This document shows positions 42,103-49,008 of a stretch of DNA of 64,000 bases, piece by piece. The position numbers were made by a program, and so were the translations under genes. Position 1 is the first letter of the stretch, and each line of letters starts with the position of its first letter. The notes beneath the pieces were generated by a model. That model ran no database searches, was not told the DNA's origin, and saw only the letters and a list, made by a program, of their open reading frames with translations. The stretch is from Candidatus Rifleibacteriota bacterium (GTDB taxonomy: Bacteria > Muiribacteriota > Ozemobacteria > Ozemobacterales > Ozemobacteraceae): positions 1 through 64,000 of the forward strand of contig JADFYG010000009.1 of NCBI GenBank assembly GCA_015233155.1. The letters are read 5' to 3'.

Positions 42103-43674
42103 ATGACAACAACCATACCCACGCCTCTCCCGGAGTCCTCGCTTCCCAAGATCCCGCCTCCGCTCATTCTGATTATCGAGGACGACCCGGACACATTGAG
42201 CCTGCTCGATCAGACACTTACCGAAGAGGGCTACCGCGTCGAACAAGCCATGGACGGCCAAACAGGGCTCGAGGCAATTCAGACTCTGCATCCGGAGCTT
42301 ATTCTCTGCGATATCATGATGCCTCATATCGACGGATTTGAACTTTGTAAAAGAGTTCGAGCCGATGAAAAAAACCACACTCTTCCTATATTGCTGTTGA
42401 CGGCGAAAGATGAGTTCGGCGACAAAATGCGCGGTTTTCGGGCTGGAGCTGACGATTACATTACCAAGCCGTTCGTAATCGGAGAACTCATGGCGCGCAT
42501 AGGTGCGCATATGCGCATCCGCAAGCTGCAACGCCGCCTCGCATACTCGGAAGACCGCTACCGTGAACTGATAGAGCATTCCCCCGATGGAATCCTGCTT
42601 ATATCTCCGGACATGGAACTATTGTTCCATAATACCCGCTTTACGGAAATCATGAAGGGAAAAGTAAATAAAACACTTACCGGATGCACCCTTCAAAGCC
42701 TTTTTCCTTTTTCAGATCTCTTCCGTGAAATTTCAAAACTGATCGGACAGATCAAGAGTTCCGGCAGGTCAGAAATCAATGAAACCCGTGTCAATGCCAG
42801 CAATCAGCAGACAGTTTATTTCGAAATCATTGGAATGCCAATAAAAAACTATAACGGCGACGTCGAAATGTATCAGGCGATCGTCCGGGACGTCACCCAA
42901 CGCAGGAATATAGAAGAAGCTCTTCTACAGGCTGAAAAAATGAACTCGCTCGGCATTCTGACTGCGGGGATAGCCCATGAAGTAAACAATCCGCTGACAG
43001 GTATTTCGAATGCTGTTCAGATAATTAAAAAAGGAGGAGTGGCTTCCGAGCGCAGCGGCGAATTATGCGACCTCATACTGACAAATATCAATCGCATAAC
43101 AAAAATTATCAAGGAGCTGCAGATTTTCTCGCGCCCCCAGGGAAGAGCTCCCGAAATTTTCTCCATTGGAGAAGCTGTCGATGGAAGCATTTCTCTGGCT
43201 CGTTATCAAACGCGTGGAGACAGAATCGAATTCGTCTGGAACCAATCTCCCGAAAACCTGTATCTGTTTGGCGACCGCAATCAGTTCCAGCAAGTCATGA
43301 TCAGTCTTTTCGTAAACTCTATGCAGGCTATAGAAAAAGACGGAACCATAACAGTTTCACTTGAACGACAGGGAAATAACGCCTCGCTTGTAGTCGCGGA
43401 TACCGGCTGCGGAATAGCTCCCGAGCAACTCGGGCAAATCTTCGATCCATTCTTCACTACAAAACGTGACTGGAAAGGAGTGGGCCTGGGCCTGGCCGTG
43501 TCCTTCCGCATCATTCAGCTATTCAAAGGGCAATTGAATGTGTCGAGTACGCTGGGCAAGGGAACAAGATTCACTATCCAGGTTCCCCTGTTCCAGCACA
43601 AGCCCAAATCCATGGGCTCTGATCCTGCTCTCAGCGTGACCGAAAACCGGAAGGCTTCCGATTCAAAGAAGTAG
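42103..43674 (+). CDS. Receiver-PAS-histidine kinase
   Basis: 523 residues from ATG 42103. Residues ~20-140 are a receiver (LIIEDDPDTLSLLDQ, phospho-Asp in LILCDIMMPHIDG, K in ITKPF). A PAS domain follows (~165-285, YRELIEHSPDGILLISPDME), then HisKA (~295-360) with the phospho-His in AGIAHEVNNPLTGISNAVQI. The ATPase domain (~405-515) has N box NQFQQVMISLFVNSMQAI, DTGCGIAPEQL and GVGLGLAVS. No TM segment, so it is cytosolic and fed by another kinase. It lies 4 nt after the methyltransferase gene. Its 3' end overlaps the convergent remnant tail of the glycosyltransferase gene. Confidence 0.93.
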   Translation: MTTTIPTPLPESSLPKIPPPLILIIEDDPDTLSLLDQTLTEEGYRVEQAMDGQTGLEAIQTLHPELILCDIMMPHIDGFELCKRVRADEKNHTLPILLLTAKDEFGDKMRGFRAGADDYITKPFVIGELMARIGAHMRIRKLQRRLAYSEDRYRELIEHSPDGILLISPDMELLFHNTRFTEIMKGKVNKTLTGCTLQSLFPFSDLFREISKLIGQIKSSGRSEINETRVNASNQQTVYFEIIGMPIKNYNGDVEMYQAIVRDVTQRRNIEEALLQAEKMNSLGILTAGIAHEVNNPLTGISNAVQIIKKGGVASERSGELCDLILTNINRITKIIKELQIFSRPQGRAPEIFSIGEAVDGSISLARYQTRGDRIEFVWNQSPENLYLFGDRNQFQQVMISLFVNSMQAIEKDGTITVSLERQGNNASLVVADTGCGIAPEQLGQIFDPFFTTKRDWKGVGLGLAVSFRIIQLFKGQLNVSSTLGKGTRFTIQVPLFQHKPKSMGSDPALSVTENRKASDSKK

Positions 43675-44026
43675 GCCTGCCAGGCTTTTTTCCCGACGGA
43701 CGACCGGCACTTCGGCGGATTTCACCTGATGAAGAAGTAGTATCCTGGCGTTTTGCTTTTACTGGCGCATTTCGCGCAGGTGCGATTTCCTCATCCGCTT
43801 TGTCATGTCTGTTTATTGGCTTTCCCGGAGACTTTTTATGGGGGCGATTCGTTTTCATCTCTCCACGGCCAGAGGAAGCAGAGGGGCCGTGCTGAGGTGG
43901 CTTCGAATCTGAACGGGGAGCGGCAGATGCAGTTCTCGAGGGCGGCTTCGAACCAGGGCGGGGAGCGGCAGATGCAGTTCTCGAAGGCGTGTTCGATCCG
44001 GGGCGGGGCGCAGAAGGTGGAGTGGG
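43631..44026 (-). pseudogene. Cut-off C-terminal tail of the glycosyltransferase gene
   Basis: The minus-strand frame of the glycosyltransferase continues past its TAG at 44027-44029 for 131 codons, with no further stop until 43631. It first carries more 15-residue units (PGSKPPSRTASAAPR type) and then a basic, disordered tail (KKSPGKPINRH, SGKKPGRPTSLNRKP). The TAG stands where other units have TCG (Ser), so one base change separated the tail. It overlaps the 3' end of the convergent kinase gene by 44 bp. Confidence 0.75.
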
Positions 44027-44080
44027 CTAGGGCGGCTTCGAACCAAGGCTGGGAGCGGCAGATGCGGTTTGCGAAGGTGG
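43885..44080 (-). repeat. In-frame 45-bp repeat coding for KPPSxTASAAPxPGS
   Basis: Four to five units of about 45 bp, each coding for a 15-residue Pro/Ala/Ser-rich motif, span the amber codon at 44027-44029. The units at 43895-43985 are the most alike; the one containing the TAG is diverged and slightly shorter. Confidence 0.8.
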
Positions 44081-45229
44081 CTTCGAAACTGGGCGGGGAG
44101 CGGCTGAAAGCATCGCGGCGGCCAGAGTCTTCCAATCGGGGTCTGCCCGCCCTGCACGACTTGCCATTCGTCCTTTTTCCCTGGCATGCTTCGCCTCGGT
44201 GAAGGCTTCTCGCATACGCTTTCGCATAGCGGCAATATCAACTTCATCAATCACAGTTGCCGGAGAATTCGCGAACAGTCCGTCCGCCTCGATGGGGGCT
44301 TCATGCGTGGGAACGAGATAGCCTGTTTCCTCGTTTAAACCAATCAGATCGGCGAGACAAGCCGGGCCGACAACCGGAAGCCCTGCGGCCATAGCTTCAC
44401 GCGCGGCCAGTGCTGTATGATAAGCGCGATTGGCAGTCACGAATGCCTGGCATCCTGCCATAAGCCCTGCAAGCTTCGCATCGGACCAGGTTTCCGAATA
44501 GACGACTACCGGGGCAAACATTTTATTCAATGCGCCGAGCCGTTTTCCCAGATCGCTGATCTCGTATGCAAAATCCTTTTTGAGTTTCGGCATATGCGTG
44601 AGTTTCAAGATCAGTCTTACTGGTTCCCCGGATTTGAACTCCTCGATGTAGGCACGAAGAATCAGATCAATCCCTTTGCGACGAAGCGGATTCACGACCG
44701 CCAGAAATCGAAAAGCATTAGGGCCGAGTTCATCGACAGATTCGGCCCGTGGGTGAAAAATCTTTCTGTTAACGGCAGGCGGCAGGATTTCCAATTTCAT
44801 TGCAGGCATGCCGGACTTCTGCAAGACCCGCCTATGCATGGCCGACGGAACCCAAAGTTTTTCTACGCGCTTCATCGAGGCGATTTCACCTGGCATCGGA
44901 TGAACTGCATCAAAACCGGAGATGGCCCAGAAAGCTCCGCGTTCAACTGAATCCGGCAACGCGAAAGCAGGCAGGCAAAAAATACGCACATGCCCTGATG
45001 GCGGACGCTTTGCCAGCTGTTGCAGAAAAGTGGGAAGCGGCTCATCCAGACGGGGGCCATATGCTTTTCGTTCCCGCAACGACAGCGGCATTTCCAGCCC
45101 GCGCGCGGCCAGAACCAGTTCACGCGTAATCCTTCCGGAAGCCGTTGGAGCGCAGTAATCGCCCTCGAAGCAAAAACGGGTCGGACGAGTGTCTTCACCC
45201 TGAATCAGATTTGGTTTGGAATCAGACAT
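44027..45229 (-). CDS. Family 4 (GT-B) glycosyltransferase, shortened by an amber codon
   Basis: 400 residues as read to the first stop. Rossmann-type GT-B fold by pattern: GRITRELVLAARGLEM near the N-terminus, RVEKLWVPSAMHRRVLQKSG with LEILPPAVNRKIFHP at the domain junction, then FRFLAVVNPLRRKGIDLILRAY (~195) and the donor-site AREAMAAGLPVVGPACLADL (~290). Transfers a sugar from a nucleotide donor; acceptor unknown. All catalytic parts precede the stop, so the product may still work without its tail. The start overlaps the 3' end of the PHP gene by 8 nt, which indicates one operon. Confidence 0.85.
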   Translation of the reverse strand: MSDSKPNLIQGEDTRPTRFCFEGDYCAPTASGRITRELVLAARGLEMPLSLRERKAYGPRLDEPLPTFLQQLAKRPPSGHVRIFCLPAFALPDSVERGAFWAISGFDAVHPMPGEIASMKRVEKLWVPSAMHRRVLQKSGMPAMKLEILPPAVNRKIFHPRAESVDELGPNAFRFLAVVNPLRRKGIDLILRAYIEEFKSGEPVRLILKLTHMPKLKKDFAYEISDLGKRLGALNKMFAPVVVYSETWSDAKLAGLMAGCQAFVTANRAYHTALAAREAMAAGLPVVGPACLADLIGLNEETGYLVPTHEAPIEADGLFANSPATVIDEVDIAAMRKRMREAFTEAKHAREKGRMASRAGRADPDWKTLAAAMLSAAPRPVSKPPSQTASAAPSLGSKPP

Positions 45230-46109
45230 TGGTTACTCCTGCAGCAACGCGTAGTTCACGAATTTCCCGCGCGGCACGGGCGAGTGAATGATAAGCGTCC
45301 TCGGTTAGTCCGGCTCCGCCGAGCCTGTTGACATGCTTTCCGTATTCGCCGTGATAATCGCTTCCGCCAGATATCTGCCAGCCGAGATCCTTGGCAAGAG
45401 AACGGAACATCTGAATCTGTTCGGGAGTATGTTCGGAATAATCTGACTCAATGCCATCCCATGACAGCGATGAAATTTTCTCCCATAACTTCGGCCAATC
45501 GGTCTTAAGCCCGGGATGTGCAATAATGGCGAGACCGCCGGCCCGATGAATCATGTCGATGCTTTCTTCCGGGAGGACCTGGAGTTTGGGCACGTATGCG
45601 GAAGCACCGCGTTTAAGATATTTTTCAAACGCCTCCTGAAAATCGCCGATGGCACCGATTTTCTGCAGATAACGCGCTATATGTGGACGCCCCAGCACCT
45701 TTTCGGTTTCAAGTTTGAATTGCGCCCGCAAAGGTGCGACAGGGATGCCCTGTATTTCAAGCAGATCGAGTATTTTCAAAGCCCGCTTATGACGCGCTTT
45801 CTGCTGTTCGGCAAGTTTATCTGTCAGACATGAAGCTCTCGGGTTGATGAACAAACCGAGTATATGCAAAGAATAGTCACAATCTACCCATCCGCATGAA
45901 ACCTCAATTCCATGTATGAGTTCTATTCCGAGATTCACCGCAACCCGCTCAGCTTCGAGCAGCCCGGAAACCGTATCGTGATCGGTGAGTGCGACGGCAC
46001 CCAGGCCTGCTTCGCGGCAGGCACGGATGAGTTCAGCAGGGGAAAGCACTCCATCGGAAGCGGAACTGTGAGTGTGTAGATCGGCGAAAATGCCGTTTTC
46101 GGCTGTCAT
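45222..46109 (-). CDS. PHP-domain phosphoesterase (TrpH/RNase AM-like)
   Basis: 295 residues from ATG 46109 (AGAGG 7 nt upstream). The metal-binding PHP motifs are all present: DLHTHSSASDG (~9), ALTDHDTVSG (~40), HGIEVSC (~65), AIIAHPGL (~195) and SGGSDYHGEYGKH (~250). The size and the insertion between motifs match TrpH/RNase AM, a 5'-3' exonuclease that trims short RNAs and 3',5'-bisphosphates. First gene of a two-gene operon with the glycosyltransferase. Confidence 0.88.
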   Translation of the reverse strand: MTAENGIFADLHTHSSASDGVLSPAELIRACREAGLGAVALTDHDTVSGLLEAERVAVNLGIELIHGIEVSCGWVDCDYSLHILGLFINPRASCLTDKLAEQQKARHKRALKILDLLEIQGIPVAPLRAQFKLETEKVLGRPHIARYLQKIGAIGDFQEAFEKYLKRGASAYVPKLQVLPEESIDMIHRAGGLAIIAHPGLKTDWPKLWEKISSLSWDGIESDYSEHTPEQIQMFRSLAKDLGWQISGGSDYHGEYGKHVNRLGGAGLTEDAYHSLARAAREIRELRVAAGVTNV

Positions 46110-46420
46110 TAAAAACCTCTTTATAAAATGTGATCCCTGCGAAACAGACAAAAGCAGTGACGAAATTGCCACCTCTCACGCCAGTGCTAATAAATCGTCC
46201 ATTTTTCCTTCTGAGACTATTGTAGCTGAGCGGCACCGTTGCTACTCATGGCTCCATGACGATTATTCAGGCTGCCTTGGCGTCATGGTTACGCTTTCCA
46301 CGCACAGTATAGCATCTTACCGTACTCGATCCTCCGCGTCTATCCCCTATTTTCGCGTTCATGATTGAATAACTCATCATTTTTTGACAATCCAGGCAGG
46401 ATTCGACTATACTTCATTCC
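46110..46420. other. Divergent intergenic region
   Basis: 311 bases with no gene, separating the minus-strand PHP operon from the plus-strand exported protein. The only supported element is the promoter at 46384-46413. Confidence 0.55.
46384..46413 (+). promoter_or_regulatory. Sigma-70 promoter placed for a leaderless transcript
   Basis: TTGACA (46384-46389, perfect), 18-nt spacer, TATACT (46408-46413). Only seven bases separate the -10 box from the ATG at 46421, so transcription would start at or next to the A of the start codon. There is no ribosome-binding sequence. Confidence 0.6.
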
Positions 46421-47281
46421 ATGTCGCAATATTTTCCCCGAAGCTTCACGTTTCTTCATGGTCTTCTTTTCAGGGCCGCGATTTTAGCGGGCACCCTCGT
46501 CGCGTTTGGCTGTGTTTCTGCATCGGCCGAGAAAAACCTGCTTCCGCGGCTTCCCGAGTTTGTTATCGAACGAGGTTTTTCCGATGCGTTCCAGGTTGTG
46601 GAAAGCTCGGTCCATGCCCATCTGGTCGATCAGACTGCCGAAAGCCACGTTCTCGTGACCCTCAAAAATATAACAGCCACAACCGTTCAAAGTTCGGTTA
46701 AGATTCGGATTCTATATCTCGAATCGGAGAATTCCGCTCAATTGTCTGTCAACGGTCATACTACCCGATATGATCGCAAAAATCCGCGCATTCCTTTTTC
46801 GCTCGCCCCAGCCGAACAGATTACCTTTGAAGTGCGGGCGAAACAAGGAATAGAGTACAATCTCGATATGATTAAGAAAGAGCAGAGAAATGCGGCCGCG
46901 GATGAAGAAGGTGAAAAGGAATCGCATTTTGCACTCAATGACCTTACCAAACTATTCGATCGTGAGAACTACGGCCGACGGTTTCTAATAGGCCCGCTGG
47001 TGTCAAAATGGGGTATTTTCCCGGTGGATTTCAAGCATCTGGCCATCGAGATAGTAGTTCCACGTGATTTTGATGGCGTTTTCCCCAAAGACGGACTTTG
47101 GCAAAAGAAAGAGCATTCAACATCTGTTTCATATATATTTGAAGGAATGGATGGATATACCGGCGCAGTTTTTCTGCCCCGTCAGGATGTTGAAACCTTC
47201 AAAAAACTTCGCGCTGAAGCGGCTCACTCCTTATCCGGAAGCGGCACGGCAAGTATGACAACCGGCATGAGAGCACCCTGA
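46421..47281 (+). CDS. Exported protein of unknown function, probably leaderless mRNA
   Basis: 286 residues. Signal peptide ~1-36 with a hydrophobic core (FRAAILAGTLVAFGCVSASA); cleavage after ASA is likely, and the Cys at ~30 makes a lipoprotein reading possible but less so. The mature part is predicted beta-rich with Ig-like character (SSVHAHLVDQTAESHVLVTL, FSLAPAEQITFEVRAKQG). The tail is Ser/Thr-rich. No family recognised. Stands alone, convergent with murJ. The start codon has no Shine-Dalgarno and follows a promoter at once. Confidence 0.6.
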   Translation: MSQYFPRSFTFLHGLLFRAAILAGTLVAFGCVSASAEKNLLPRLPEFVIERGFSDAFQVVESSVHAHLVDQTAESHVLVTLKNITATTVQSSVKIRILYLESENSAQLSVNGHTTRYDRKNPRIPFSLAPAEQITFEVRAKQGIEYNLDMIKKEQRNAAADEEGEKESHFALNDLTKLFDRENYGRRFLIGPLVSKWGIFPVDFKHLAIEIVVPRDFDGVFPKDGLWQKKEHSTSVSYIFEGMDGYTGAVFLPRQDVETFKKLRAEAAHSLSGSGTASMTTGMRAP

Positions 47282-47298
47282 CATATAGCAGGATAACC

Positions 47299-48792
47299 TT
47301 ACGGTTGCCCGGGTTTGTCGCGGTATCGGGCAAGAATCACCAGGGGGATCTGCAACAGAGACCAGCAAACGACCAGACCCGCGAGTGTAGCGAGCTTCCC
47401 TTCTCCGAAAAGAATGGAAATTCTAGGTATTAACGCTATACACGGCGGCGTTAATACTGATGCGGCACAAAAAATTTCAAAAATTGGAACAGCGACTATT
47501 TTTCCAATCGCAACCCCTTCATGCTTAATCAACACCATCAGAAAAATGCCCATCTGAAATGATGATGCCACTGCCTGGCCCCACCCGACACCCACTGAAC
47601 CAAGATGCTGAACGAGAAGAGCATCGAAGACGACTTGCACTAATACTGTCGACAGACCGATAAAAAACGACAGTCGAAACCAACCTTCAGCGAAAAACAA
47701 CCGATTGAACAACAAGGAAACCGACAGCGGAATCAGAGAAAATGAGTATGCGGCAAGCAATCGCGCGGTCAAACCGGTTTCCAGCGCCCCGAACTGGCCC
47801 CGCCTGTATATGAGGTCGGTAACTGCTTCGGACCCCGCATACATCATGACTGTCATCGGCACCAGAAATACAAGAAGATTCCCGAAAGATCGGGCAAGGA
47901 GACGTGCCCGGTCGATGCCATGCAGTTCGCTCAGGAAAGGAAAAACAGCGCTGGCCAGACTGACTGAAATAATGCCCAGAGGCAGATATAGAATCTTGTC
48001 AGTATAGTTCAACACGGACACCGCTCCGACACCCTGGTGGGAAAGCAGATACCGTTCAAAAAGCGGAACCATTGGAGTCACAAAGATCCAGCAGGCTACC
48101 GGAGCGCTTCGTTTCAGGAATTCTCTCCAGACAGGTCCAAGGAAATCGCTCCGTACCGGGAGTGGAAAACCTCCCGAAAGCAAACGATTGGCCTGTATCA
48201 TCAGCCAGATGGTCTGAATAATGATTGCCACCAGGACTATCGGACCCAACACTTCAACCGGCCGACCACGCAGGTATATGATGCCGATTATGGTTACTAT
48301 ATTAACCAGGAACGGACCAAATGCAGGCCCCGCGAATCGACCGCGGGCATTTAAAAATGCTGTCATCAGGCCACTTTGCATGGAAAACACGACGTAAGGA
48401 GCAATGATGCGAAACAGTACGGCCATACGAACGTGCGATTCGTGTAAAAACCCGGGAACCATGAGACTGCATATCTGGCCTGAAGCTATTTCCATCAGAA
48501 AAACGACGGGCAGGGAAATAGCGGTCAGGCCCCAAAATAGCGTTCCAAAGGTTCGCCGCTCGGTTTCCCCTCCGGAGGGAGTTTCTACAAACAAGGGAAC
48601 AGCCGCGCTGCCGACGAGGCCATCGGTCAAAAACCTATACATGAGTTCAGGCAGAATCATGACGGCGAGAAAAATGTCGGCTTCGGCTCCGCCACCGAAA
48701 AGTGTGGCGAATACTGCGACACGCACAAAACCGCTGACGCGCGACAACAATGTAAGAGCGGCGATCGAACCGAATGCCCGGCCCAGCGTCAT
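47299..48792 (-). CDS. murJ: Lipid II flippase MurJ/MviN
   Basis: 497 residues with about 13-14 hydrophobic helices, the MOP-family flippase layout. Family blocks: ALTLLSRVSGFVRVAVFATL (N-terminus), FRFLTDGLV-like loop with ETPSGGETE, FFAEGWFRLSF and LFNRLFFA. Flips lipid II across the inner membrane for peptidoglycan synthesis. ATG at 48792 with GGAG upstream. Divergent from the PpiC-type foldase gene. Confidence 0.92.
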   Translation of the reverse strand: MTLGRAFGSIAALTLLSRVSGFVRVAVFATLFGGGAEADIFLAVMILPELMYRFLTDGLVGSAAVPLFVETPSGGETERRTFGTLFWGLTAISLPVVFLMEIASGQICSLMVPGFLHESHVRMAVLFRIIAPYVVFSMQSGLMTAFLNARGRFAGPAFGPFLVNIVTIIGIIYLRGRPVEVLGPIVLVAIIIQTIWLMIQANRLLSGGFPLPVRSDFLGPVWREFLKRSAPVACWIFVTPMVPLFERYLLSHQGVGAVSVLNYTDKILYLPLGIISVSLASAVFPFLSELHGIDRARLLARSFGNLLVFLVPMTVMMYAGSEAVTDLIYRRGQFGALETGLTARLLAAYSFSLIPLSVSLLFNRLFFAEGWFRLSFFIGLSTVLVQVVFDALLVQHLGSVGVGWGQAVASSFQMGIFLMVLIKHEGVAIGKIVAVPIFEIFCAASVLTPPCIALIPRISILFGEGKLATLAGLVVCWSLLQIPLVILARYRDKPGQP

Positions 48793-48879
48793 GGCGACTC
48801 CGTTTCTGGATAACTACCCCACCCTAGCCCATTTTTCGGGGCTTCGCAACTTCGACAAAAATGTTCCGGTCCATTTCTT

Positions 48880-48909
48880 TTGACAGGTACAGGAAGCCGG
48901 TGATATAAT
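48880..48909 (+). promoter_or_regulatory. Perfect consensus sigma-70 promoter
   Basis: TTGACA (48880-48885), 18-nt spacer, TATAAT (48904-48909): both hexamers match consensus fully. The start would be ~48916, giving a ~93-nt leader to ATG 49009. Confidence 0.75.
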
Positions 48910-49008
48910 CCGACGTTCTTGCCGCCTTCGATTTTCGGAGATGGGAAGTTTTTTTCAGTTAATAATTTGTATAATTTTAATACCTTCCATTCAAGAGGAG
49001 ACGGTACA

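Noticed and set aside
44027..44029. TAG as a recoded sense codon (e.g. pyrrolysine)
   Set aside because: TAG ends several ordinary genes here (1129, 2349, 5933, 43674), no pyrrolysine genes are visible, and a single TCG-to-TAG change explains the codon.
43885..44080. Possible CRISPR array from regular 45-bp repeats
   Set aside because: The units are contiguous with no unique spacers, stay in one reading frame and translate into a Pro/Ala/Ser repeat, so they are coding repeats.
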